Shown piece by piece: positions 1 to 5,419 of a stretch of DNA of 11,785 nucleotides. How positions within the stretch are numbered: the first letter of the stretch is position 1; each line of letters opens with the position of its first letter. Made by a program: the position numbers and the translations under genes. This DNA is from Candidatus Omnitrophota bacterium (lineage in GTDB: Bacteria > Omnitrophota > 4484-213), in contig DAOWIN010000082.1 in assembly GCA_030640885.1 (NCBI GenBank), forward strand, positions 1-11,785. Direction: 5' to 3'. The notes under the pieces are model-generated. The model was not told the DNA's origin. It saw only the letters and a list, made by a program, of their open reading frames with translations, and ran no database searches.

Positions 1-410
1 AGGTCCTCTAAATTTCCTAATTTTGCAACAATATCCTTTTTCTTGTTAATACCTCTTTTTTCCGCTTCCTGTACTAATAATTCACGGCTGATTAAATCCT
101 CAAGAAACCTCTTTTTACCCTCTAAAGTATTGGTATCATAACCTAAAAGAGCATCTGAATTCTCTGGCAAAATTTCTATTTTGTTTTTAAATTCCTTCAA
201 TGTAATTATATCTTCGTTTATTTTAGCTATTACTCTCCGCTTTGAAGCAACCATATCTCTGCTTGTTTTGGTTGCTGTCTCTTTTTTTTCATTTTTAGAA
301 ACAGAGTTTTTGGGCAAGGGCTCCTTTGAAATAGTTTCTTCTTTGTTCCCGCAGGCAAAAATAGTAACCAATAAACAACAAATCGTAAATAGTGAAAAAA
401 ACCTTTTCAT
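1..410 (-). CDS. SurA/PpiC-type peptidyl-prolyl isomerase lipoprotein, N-terminal part (cut by window edge)
   Basis: I translated this by hand. The ATG (408-410) is preceded by a perfect AGGAGG (415-420), and the frame stays open for 136 codons to the window edge. The N-terminus is a lipoprotein signal: a basic MKR, a hydrophobic stretch, then a lipobox-like TIFAC with Cys at residue 20. A polar Lys/Glu/Ser/Thr linker follows to about residue 55. Then comes a stretch typical of the SurA N-terminal chaperone domain: 'VIAKINEDIITLKEFKNKI', later 'FLEDLISRELLVQEAEKRGI'. Members of this family usually carry a parvulin isomerase domain downstream, which is outside the window. The likely role is folding of exported or outer-membrane proteins as a membrane-anchored periplasmic foldase, which fits its place downstream of bamA, ompH and the lipid A genes. 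The family is fairly sure. The isomerase domain itself is not visible, so activity is inferred. Confidence 0.8.
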   Translation of the reverse strand, partial: MKRFFSLFTICCLLVTIFACGNKEETISKEPLPKNSVSKNEKKETATKTSRDMVASKRRVIAKINEDIITLKEFKNKIEILPENSDALLGYDTNTLEGKKRFLEDLISRELLVQEAEKRGINKKKDIVAKLGNLED

Positions 411-426
411 CGTTCCTCCTTAAATA

Positions 427-580
427 CTCGCTTACGCTCGTGAAACTTGCTCGCTTCGCTCACGAAATTCGCAACCTTCGGTTGTGAAACTAATAGAAAT
501 TTACTCGCCCTTCAAGCTCGCGAAATTCATTGAAATTTATTGCTTTTAATTTCTATCAATTTCATCAGCCTTAGGCTGAT
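427..580 (-). repeat. Array of five short AAG-core palindromic or quasi-palindromic units in the lpxC-fabZ / foldase gap
   Basis: The 203-bp gap holds five short units separated by spacers rich in GAAATT/GAAACT words. On the plus strand they are CTCGCTTACGCTCG (427-440), CTCGCTTCGCTC (450-461), CAACCTTCGGTTG (472-484), CTCGCCCTTCAAGCTCG (504-520) and ATCAGCCTTAGGCTGAT (564-580). Read on the transcribed strand, each centres on AAG followed by G or C. The third (5-bp stem, 3-nt loop) and the fifth (7-bp stem, 3-nt loop) are clean hairpins. The others are only partly self-complementary. The array would lie in the mRNA leader of the foldase lipoprotein and ends seven bases before its Shine-Dalgarno. 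No classical terminator with a U-tract is present, so read-through from lpxC-fabZ is plausible. Confidence 0.6.
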
Positions 581-613
581 AAGTTTCTATAAGTTTCTTC
601 TTATAGAGTCGCT

Positions 614-1975
614 CTACCTTCCACCCAAAACAAACATCAAATTCGCCTCAGCAACCACCTTGTCTTCAACCAAAGCTTTGGCGCAAACCTGCCCGCTATT
701 CTTTCGCAATCTTATAACCTCCACCTCTAATTTCAATTGGTCACCGGGAGCGACTTTTTGTCGAAATCTCGCTTTATCTATTCCCATAAAATAAGCAATT
801 TTCCCTCTGTTTTCCTCTTTGCTGAGCAATAAAATTCCGGCGGTTTGGGCAAGGGCTTCTACAATCAAAACTCCCGGCATCACTGGATGCCCGGGAAAAT
901 GCCCTTGAAAAAAATACTCGCTAATACTAACATTTTTAACCCCTGTTATCCTTTTATCTTCTTCCAATTCCAAAATCTTATCTACCAATAAAAATGGATA
1001 ACGATGCGGTAGTATGTCTTGTATATCGCGTGCATCTAAAACGGTCTTAAAAGAATAAGTAGAAAGGGGAAATGGGATACCTCCGCTCCTTATCTTTTCT
1101 TCCTGTTTCCTAACCTTCTTCAAAAGTCTGGTATTTGCCCCATGTCCACTTTTCACTCCTATGGCATAACCCTTTAAAGGCAAACCTAAAAGATAGAAAT
1201 CACCGAGCAGATCCAAAATTTTATGCCGAGCAAACTCATCGTCAAAACGCAGTGTATTATCTATAACCTTGTCTCCATCAATTATTAAGGTATTCTTGTA
1301 ATTAGCCCCTTTTCCTAAACCGTCTTTCTGCAATTTTTCTATCTCGCTTTTTAAGCAAAATGTGCGCGCAGCGGCAAGCTCTTTTTTAAAAATCATTTTA
1401 TTTTCTTCCGCAACAGAGGAAAATTTTATTATTAAATGCTGGGAAGAAAAAGAAGAAGGATAATCAAGAGTATAAGATACCTTAAAATCAGCATCGGGTA
1501 AAATTACCAAAGCAATATCAGTGTGAGAATGAATAAAAAGAGGCTCTCTAATCTGAAAGGGTTTGTGCTTTGTTTCTTGTTTAATGCTCCCTGCTTTTTC
1601 TAACAATTCAAAAAAAGCTAAGGCGCTGCCATCTGCGCCTGGAACCTCTGGACCATCTATTTCAATAAGCAAATTATCAATTCCTAAACCAAACAGAGCG
1701 GCCATTAAATGCTCTATAGTTTGCACTTCGGCGAACTTTTGTCCTTCAGAACTTAAATAAGAAATTGCGATAGATGTACGTCTGAAACTTTGCTCCTGTT
1801 CCAAAAGATTGGAGATATCGGCTTTGATTACTGGTTTTTCGGAAAGATCAGTACGCACAAAATTTATCCCGCTATTAGATAACGAGGGTTTAAATTTTAA
1901 GCTAACGGGCTTACCGCTATGCAAACCAACTCCCTTTAATTCAACCTCTTTTTTGATTGTTTGTTGGAAAACCAT
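614..1975 (-). CDS. lpxC-fabZ: Bifunctional UDP-3-O-acyl-GlcNAc deacetylase / 3-hydroxyacyl-ACP dehydratase (LpxC-FabZ fusion)
   Basis: This is a fusion of two lipid A / fatty acid enzymes, 453 residues from the ATG at 1975. Residues 1 to about 305 are LpxC, the zinc deacetylase that commits UDP-acyl-GlcNAc to lipid A. The metal ligands are visible as EHL (H89) and HKILD (H251, D255), with the catalytic-type His in SGHGAN (H278). Residues from about 313 to the end are FabZ, starting DARDIQDILPHRYPFLL. Its dyad is His359 in GHFPGHPVMPG and Glu373 in VEALAQTAG. FabZ dehydrates 3-hydroxyacyl-ACP, so the fusion joins supply and use of the same acyl pool. An in-frame TTG at 1996 would add seven residues, but these are encoded by a GC-rich tandem repeat. 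I prefer the ATG, with AAGGA just upstream, because it begins at the usual LpxC N-terminus. lpxD ends 74 bp upstream. Confidence 0.96.
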   Translation of the reverse strand: MVFQQTIKKEVELKGVGLHSGKPVSLKFKPSLSNSGINFVRTDLSEKPVIKADISNLLEQEQSFRRTSIAISYLSSEGQKFAEVQTIEHLMAALFGLGIDNLLIEIDGPEVPGADGSALAFFELLEKAGSIKQETKHKPFQIREPLFIHSHTDIALVILPDADFKVSYTLDYPSSFSSQHLIIKFSSVAEENKMIFKKELAAARTFCLKSEIEKLQKDGLGKGANYKNTLIIDGDKVIDNTLRFDDEFARHKILDLLGDFYLLGLPLKGYAIGVKSGHGANTRLLKKVRKQEEKIRSGGIPFPLSTYSFKTVLDARDIQDILPHRYPFLLVDKILELEEDKRITGVKNVSISEYFFQGHFPGHPVMPGVLIVEALAQTAGILLLSKEENRGKIAYFMGIDKARFRQKVAPGDQLKLEVEVIRLRKNSGQVCAKALVEDKVVAEANLMFVLGGR

Positions 1976-1981
1976 ATCCTT

Positions 1982-2045
1982 CCAGTCGCCCAGCAACCAG
2001 TCGCCCAGCCACCCAGCTGGGAAACCGGGGGTCTGGGAAACCGGG
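1982..2045. repeat. GC-rich tandem micro-repeats between lpxD and lpxC-fabZ
   Basis: The gap contains two different short repeats. CCAGTCGCCCAGCAA (1982-1996) is followed directly by a copy differing at one base (1997-2011). The 13-mer CTGGGAAACCGGG occurs at 2017-2029 and 2033-2045. Between the two repeats lies a perfect palindrome, CCCAGCTGGG (2012-2021). The stretch is strikingly G+C-rich compared with both flanking genes. It lies immediately before the lpxC-fabZ start, so it forms part of that gene's translation-initiation leader. Confidence 0.85.
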
Positions 2046-2049
2046 TGTC

Positions 2050-3078
2050 CTATTTTTCTATCTTCTTCTCCAATTCCTTAAATTTCTGAAAAAGTTTAGG
2101 CAATCTTTGAACGCAGGCTTTAATCTTCATTTCATGTTTGTGGGGCTTTGCCGGAAACCCAGAAACAGAAGTATTTTCCGGAACAGACTTAGTTATACCT
2201 GACCTCGCCGCCGCCACTACATTATCACCTATACTGATATGACCCGCTATTCCCACCTGCCCGGCAATGGTAACATTATCACCAACCTGAACACTCCCGG
2301 CAATAGCAGTTTGGGCAACAATAATTACATTCTTACCGATAACTACATTATGCCCGATTTGCACCAAATTGTCAATCTTTGTTCCTTTACCAATAGATGT
2401 TTTATTAAATCTCGCTCGGTCGATGGTTGTATTCGCTCCAATTTCTACATCGTCATTGATCTCTACTATCCCTAACTGGGAAATTTTGCGATGTGAACCG
2501 CGCGCGCTGAAAAAGCCAAAACCATCACTGCCAATTACTGCTCCACTATGGATAATCACGCGACAACCAATTCTCGTTCTTTCGCGAATAGAAACATTAG
2601 GATAAATCAAACAATCTTCGTCTATGCAACTCTCCTGCCCGATATACACCCCGGAATAAATAATTGTTCCTGCTCCAATTTGAACATTGTCTCCAATAAC
2701 CGCGCAGGCTTGAACGGCTACATTTTTCCCAACGGCTACATTTTTCCCTATTACCGCGGCGGGATGAATTCCCTGAGGCTTGGGAAGTTCAGGGATAAAC
2801 AAAGAAGCTATTTGGGAAAAAGCAAAAGAGGAATTTTCTGCGTAAATTAAAGAAATGGCTCCTTTAGAAAAATCTATTTTGTTTTTATGCTTATGCGAAA
2901 CAATTACTGCTGACGCTGAAGTAGAATCAAGCAAAGGCAAATACCTATCATTTTCTATAAAGCTAACATCGCCTTTCTTTGCTTCTTTTATCCCCGCTAT
3001 TCCCTTGATAACTATATCCCGAGCGCCTTCAATCTCTCCGTTAATTAATTTTGCTAATTCAGTTAATTTCTTTTGCAT
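2050..3078 (-). CDS. lpxD: UDP-3-O-(3-hydroxyacyl)glucosamine N-acyltransferase LpxD
   Basis: LpxD transfers a 3-hydroxyacyl chain from ACP to the 2-amino group of UDP-3-O-acyl-glucosamine, the step after LpxC in lipid A synthesis. The protein is 342 residues, essentially the E. coli length. Residues 1-100 form the uridine-binding N-terminal domain. From about 105 to 300 there are hexapeptide repeats of the left-handed beta-helix, including the family signature IGSDGFGF (182-189). The catalytic-type His is H243 in QIGHNVVIG, with a second conserved His at 280. The C-terminal helix (about 315-342) is charged. I chose the ATG at 3078 because MQKKLTELAKLINGEI is the normal LpxD N-terminus, and the truncated copy upstream begins at the same codon. 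An in-frame TTG at 3138 adds 20 unlikely residues. Its first 17 codons are duplicated at 4567-4618. Confidence 0.96.
   Translation of the reverse strand: MQKKLTELAKLINGEIEGARDIVIKGIAGIKEAKKGDVSFIENDRYLPLLDSTSASAVIVSHKHKNKIDFSKGAISLIYAENSSFAFSQIASLFIPELPKPQGIHPAAVIGKNVAVGKNVAVQACAVIGDNVQIGAGTIIYSGVYIGQESCIDEDCLIYPNVSIRERTRIGCRVIIHSGAVIGSDGFGFFSARGSHRKISQLGIVEINDDVEIGANTTIDRARFNKTSIGKGTKIDNLVQIGHNVVIGKNVIIVAQTAIAGSVQVGDNVTIAGQVGIAGHISIGDNVVAAARSGITKSVPENTSVSGFPAKPHKHEMKIKACVQRLPKLFQKFKELEKKIEK
2713..2748 (-). repeat. Exact 18-bp tandem duplication inside lpxD encoding one hexapeptide twice
   Basis: AACGGCTACATTTTTCCC occurs twice back to back (2713-2730 and 2731-2748) without a mismatch. On the coding strand each copy encodes Gly-Lys-Asn-Val-Ala-Val, exactly one rung segment of the left-handed beta-helix (residues 111-122). 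All other hexapeptides of the protein have diverged at the DNA level, so this pair reflects a recent slippage, duplication or homogenisation event that kept the reading frame and the hexad periodicity. Confidence 0.93.
3027..3060. repeat. 34-bp direct repeat, copy in intact lpxD
   Basis: This 34-bp segment, part of the first codons of lpxD, is identical to 4567-4600 and in the same orientation. The 1540 bp from one copy to the other contain protein B, higA and higB. Similarity extends past the repeat: both copies reach an ATG-CAA-AAA/G start, and further upstream both have TATTGGAATGGG (3115-3126 and 4630-4641). Confidence 0.95.
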
Positions 3079-3182
3079 CTCTATGCTTTCTTCTCTAAAA
3101 TACCAGCAGACCTGTATTGGAATGGGGTAATTTAGCAAAATCCTGTTATATTTTATCTATAGATTCAGAACTTTTCTCTGTA

Positions 3183-3767
3183 TTAATCGTCGCAGCAGGC
3201 ACAATAAAGACCGTGGACAGGATTAACAACCGAAGAACTGCAGTTTATTATATAATAAAAGTCCGAAACCACGCCGTGGCCATAATATTGGCCAAAAGCA
3301 CAACTGTGACCTGCATTGGCACATTCTGTTGTGCAATTAGTACCTGAGAAAGGACCTATTACTCTATATGGTGTCGGACATCCTCCCCCTCCCCTCACCT
3401 CATACACTGTATCACTACTGCTTTCAGAACCGGAAGTATAATCATACTGATGATTGCTCCCCGCAGCCGAGCCATCAGAGGTATCTTCAAAGATAACTAC
3501 ATCATTAACATCAAAGGTTATCTCTGTCCTACTATTATCTGGGTTAATCCTATATCCTCCTGTTGCATTGCATCCTCCGCTTGCTATGGGTTGTCCCCCA
3601 ATACACACCATCAATCCCTTTGCTCCCCACTTCTCAGACTGGCTTCCTACTGGAGTTATGATTGTGCGTATTCTTATCTGGTCGGCTTTAACAGAGGACA
3701 GAGGAAGAAAAAACAAAAGAAAGAAAAAAATCCTTTTTCCTGCCTGCGATTTGTAATTTGCAACCAT
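3183..3767 (-). CDS. Secreted Cys-rich protein B, paralog of protein A
   Basis: I do not recognise a named family. The 194-residue product starts at an ATG (3765-3767) behind a strong AAGGAGGT (3773-3780). Residues 1-28 are a Sec signal peptide (KR, a Phe/Leu-rich core, cleavage after SSVKA). Residues 29-58 (DQIRIRTIIT...LMVCIGG) are identical to residues 41-70 of protein A. Weaker shared motifs follow (GGC, then VVIFED and DTVYEV). The C-terminal third is unlike A and is rich in Cys (CPTP, NCTTEC, HSC, INC, YCACCDD), suggesting disulfide bonds after export. The gene lies between higA and lpxD and has a likely promoter of its own. Export is well supported. Function is unknown: a surface or periplasmic protein is all the sequence allows. 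Confidence 0.8.
   Translation of the reverse strand: MVANYKSQAGKRIFFFLLFFLPLSSVKADQIRIRTIITPVGSQSEKWGAKGLMVCIGGQPIASGGCNATGGYRINPDNSRTEITFDVNDVVIFEDTSDGSAAGSNHQYDYTSGSESSSDTVYEVRGGGGCPTPYRVIGPFSGTNCTTECANAGHSCAFGQYYGHGVVSDFYYIINCSSSVVNPVHGLYCACCDD
3691..3704. repeat. Two 7-bp ACAGAGG units in the signal-peptide code of protein B
   Basis: Two exact tandem copies of ACAGAGG (plus strand) encode the PLSSV end of the signal peptide. The equivalent place in protein A has five units. The three-unit difference is 21 bp, or seven codons, so both genes stay in frame. Confidence 0.75.
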
Positions 3768-3822
3768 TTTGCACCTCCTTAACTTTTAATCTAAATCAGT
3801 TGTTTTTAAACTGCTCATTTTT

Positions 3823-3850
3823 ATTATAAAACAAAATTAGACAAGTTCAA
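3823..3850 (-). promoter_or_regulatory. Candidate sigma-70 promoter for protein B
   Basis: On the minus strand, TTGAAC (3845-3850, four of six consensus matches) and a perfect TATAAT (3823-3828) are separated by 16 bp. The expected start is near 3816, giving a leader of about 50 nt that ends in the strong Shine-Dalgarno of protein B. The leader contains a small inverted repeat (CAGTT...AACTG, 3797-3813). The -35 element lies inside the last codons of higA. This is pattern-based only. Confidence 0.5.
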
Positions 3851-4121
3851 CCTTTAATCGCTTATCTAATGCATCTGCAAGTTTGATTAATGTCCCTAAA
3901 GAATAACTCTTATTATGAACATCTTCTAATCGAGATACTGTTTGTTGAGTAGTGTGTAATCGTTTAGCCAACTCTTGCTGAGTTAATCTTTCCTTTTGTC
4001 TAATTTTGGCTATCTGAATGGCTAAAGAAGCATACACCTCTTCTTCATCAAACGCCTTGCGAAATTCTGGATTTTTTAGATCTTCTTTTAATCTATCTCT
4101 AAAACGTCTTGCGCCTCTCAT
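3837..4121 (-). CDS. higA: HigA-like antitoxin, XRE-family helix-turn-helix protein
   Basis: The protein is 94 residues. The N-terminal 40 residues are charged and helical. A classic Xre/Cro-type helix-turn-helix follows at about residues 44-66, including LTQQELAKRLHTTQQTVSRLE. The last part (SLGTLIKLADALDKRLKVEL) is the usual end of HigA-type antitoxins. It should bind and neutralise the toxin encoded just upstream and repress the shared promoter. Its ATG overlaps the toxin stop codon (TCAT, 4118-4121), so translation is probably coupled. A GGAGG lies inside the end of the toxin gene, somewhat far from the ATG. Toxin-before-antitoxin is the order known for higBA modules. The family assignment is strong. 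The exact subtype and target are not readable from sequence. Confidence 0.88.
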   Translation of the reverse strand: MRGARRFRDRLKEDLKNPEFRKAFDEEEVYASLAIQIAKIRQKERLTQQELAKRLHTTQQTVSRLEDVHNKSYSLGTLIKLADALDKRLKVELV

Positions 4122-4477
4122 AGTTTAATTTTACCTCCCTGATATCTCTGTAAAAAATCTCGCATTATTCTCTCTGCTCTTCCAATCTCTCCCGCGGGAA
4201 TTTTATCAGTTTTCTTTAGAAAACCATGGGTGATAACAATTTTTTTATCAAAGAAAAAATATAAAAACCGGCATTTGTTTGACCCAAAACTTACCCTAAG
4301 TTCTCTAATTTTACCTCTTACTGTGTCTGCATAAGGCCTTGGTAAATTCGGCCCTTCTCCTTCAAGTTTTTCTATCCACTTTTCTACCTTTGCTTGTAGT
4401 TTAGGTTGTAAATTATCTAAGAATTCATCTACTAGACATCTCCCTTTTCTATCTTCATAAGAAATTACTTCATACAT
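4118..4477 (-). CDS. higB: HigB-like toxin, phage Gp49 / RelE superfamily
   Basis: The protein is 119 residues, the usual length of Gp49-like HigB toxins. It shows the family pattern: an early DEFLDNL helix, KLQAKVEKWIEKLEGEGPNLPRPYADTV, the beta-strand core KIRELRVSFGSNKCRFLYFFFDKKIVITHGFLKKTDKIP, and a C-terminal helix with ERIMRDFLQRY. Members of this superfamily are ribosome-dependent mRNA interferases. Here that activity is inferred from family only. No Shine-Dalgarno precedes the ATG, and the predicted transcript start is about 11 nt upstream, so translation may be nearly leaderless. It forms an operon with the downstream antitoxin (4-nt overlap). The gene pair is inserted into an envelope-biogenesis cluster, next to a truncated lpxD copy. 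Confidence 0.87.
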   Translation of the reverse strand: MYEVISYEDRKGRCLVDEFLDNLQPKLQAKVEKWIEKLEGEGPNLPRPYADTVRGKIRELRVSFGSNKCRFLYFFFDKKIVITHGFLKKTDKIPAGEIGRAERIMRDFLQRYQGGKIKL

Positions 4478-4494
4478 TTTGTGCTTTTATTTAA

Positions 4495-4523
4495 AATATA
4501 CACTATTTTTAATGTATTGTCAA
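4495..4523 (-). promoter_or_regulatory. higBA promoter with candidate operator
   Basis: On the minus strand a perfect -35 TTGACA (4518-4523) is followed after exactly 17 bp by TATATT (4495-4500, five of six consensus matches). The spacer contains an inverted repeat ATACA-10 bp-TGTAT (4498-4502 / 4513-4517), placed where a repressor would block RNA polymerase. This suits autoregulation by the helix-turn-helix antitoxin. The promoter begins only a few bases after the stop codon of the lpxD remnant, so it belongs to the inserted segment. Confidence 0.75.
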
Positions 4524-4531
4524 GGCCAATT

Positions 4532-4618
4532 TTATATTAACCGATTACCAAGATTTCTATTGCTTTCTTCAATCTCTCCGTTAATTAATTTTGCTAATTC
4601 GGATAATCTTTTTTGCAT
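4532..4618 (-). pseudogene. Truncated duplicate of the lpxD 5' end
   Basis: Reading from the ATG at 4618 gives MQKRLSELAKLINGEIE followed by eleven unrelated residues and TAA. The first 17 residues match LpxD (MQKKLTELAKLINGEIE) with only Lys-Arg and Thr-Ser exchanges. The DNA match is exact over 34 bp. Beyond codon 17 homology stops abruptly and the sequence runs into the higBA promoter. The upstream flank also resembles that of the real lpxD (TATTGGAATGGG). A 28-residue peptide cannot be an acyltransferase, so this is the scar of a tandem duplication. Expression of the short peptide cannot be excluded. Confidence 0.88.
4567..4600. repeat. 34-bp direct repeat, copy in the lpxD remnant
   Basis: Identical to 3027-3060 and in direct orientation. 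Homologous recombination between the copies would delete 1540 bp (higBA plus protein B) and rebuild a full-length lpxD directly downstream of protein A. Confidence 0.95.
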
Positions 4619-4665
4619 ACTTTCATTATTATTGGAATGGGTTAATTATTTAAATTTTATTATTT

Positions 4666-5403
4666 TTAATTAGTTTGTATAGCAATTGCAAATGTTCCGC
4701 ATGCGCCACTTCGTGAAGTCGAGCTACAATGGCTGCTACAACCGAAAGTCAAGCTATTACTAATAGTTATTGGCCCCACATCACCTATATTAGTTTGACT
4801 ACAAACTCTATCAGCTGAAGGATTTGCACATCGACCGGCGGTATTCGAACCAGACTGAGGCACCCCTCCGCTCGTTACCTTAAAATCCTGCGCCTTTTGG
4901 GCATATACTACAACATAACCCTCTGGGATAACAACTGAACAATCAATTGTAGCACTGCCATAGTTGCTAACATAGCCACTATCTGTAGCACTAAAGTTCC
5001 GAACCATCCCACCAACACCGCCGCTCGTTCCCTTTACTGCATAAACCGTATCTGTCCCAACAGTATATCTGTGGTCTTCAGGGCTTTTATCTTCGAAAAT
5101 AACTACATCGTCGGCTTTAAAATCTACTGTATTCCCGCTCGCATCTACGCCAGTATTTACTCCAAATCCACATCCCCCGTTAGATATTGTCTCTCCCCCA
5201 ATACAAACCATCAATCCCTTTGCTCCCCATTTCTCAGACTGGCTACCTACCGGGGTTATGATTGTGCGTATTCTTATTTGGTCAGCGGTAACAGAAGACA
5301 GAGGACAGAAGACAGAGAACAGAAAAAGAAAAAGAAAAAGAGAAATTATAGATAATCTTCTGCCCCCTTTAAATTTCAACAACTTATCCTTATTCTTTCT
5401 CAT
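4666..5403 (-). CDS. Secreted Cys-containing protein A, paralog of protein B
   Basis: This is a 245-residue product of unknown function. I place the start at the ATG 5401-5403 because AGGAGG (5410-5415) sits six bases upstream. The frame is open 25 codons further, but those codons are an intergenic repeat reading Asn-Pro-Ile over and over. Residues 1-40 are a Sec signal: a basic region (RKNKDKLLKFKGGRR), a hydrophobic core of alternating Leu-Phe, and a cleavage site after SSVTA. Residues 41-70 are identical to the mature N-terminus of protein B. VVIFED and DTVYAV motifs follow (about residues 95-120). The rest is Gly/Ser/Thr-rich with Cys pairs (TIDCS, GRCANPSADRVCS, FGCSSHC, SGACG) and looks like a beta-rich extracellular domain. 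The location, right after ompH and before lpxD-derived sequence, suggests co-transcription with bamA-ompH. Confidence 0.8.
   Translation of the reverse strand: MRKNKDKLLKFKGGRRLSIISLFLFLFLFSVFCPLSSVTADQIRIRTIITPVGSQSEKWGAKGLMVCIGGETISNGGCGFGVNTGVDASGNTVDFKADDVVIFEDKSPEDHRYTVGTDTVYAVKGTSGGVGGMVRNFSATDSGYVSNYGSATIDCSVVIPEGYVVVYAQKAQDFKVTSGGVPQSGSNTAGRCANPSADRVCSQTNIGDVGPITISNSLTFGCSSHCSSTSRSGACGTFAIAIQTN
5291..5325. repeat. Five 7-bp ACAGARR units in the signal-peptide code of protein A
   Basis: On the plus strand the units are ACAGAAG, ACAGAGG, ACAGAAG, ACAGAGA and ACAGAAA, back to back. They are followed by 6-bp AAAGAA-type units (to about 5342) that encode the Leu-Phe alternation. Together they encode almost the whole hydrophobic core of the signal peptide. 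A gain or loss of one 7-bp unit would shift the frame, and three units would change it by seven residues. Confidence 0.85.
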
Positions 5404-5419
5404 TTTATGCCTCCTGTTT

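Noticed and set aside
427..580. CRISPR array
   Set aside because: The units are 12-17 bp, not identical, and irregularly spaced. They are micro-palindromes, not CRISPR repeats.
1976..1996. TTG start adding seven residues to LpxC-FabZ
   Set aside because: The codons belong to the GC-rich tandem repeat, and the ATG at 1975 matches the usual LpxC start.
3079..3138. Twenty-residue N-terminal extension of LpxD from a TTG
   Set aside because: The family N-terminus and the duplicated copy both begin at the internal ATG, and the extension is intergenic sequence.
3027..4600. Insertion sequence or composite transposon
   Set aside because: The direct repeats are coding sequence of lpxD, there are no terminal inverted repeats, and no transposase is present. 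Tandem duplication explains the structure better.
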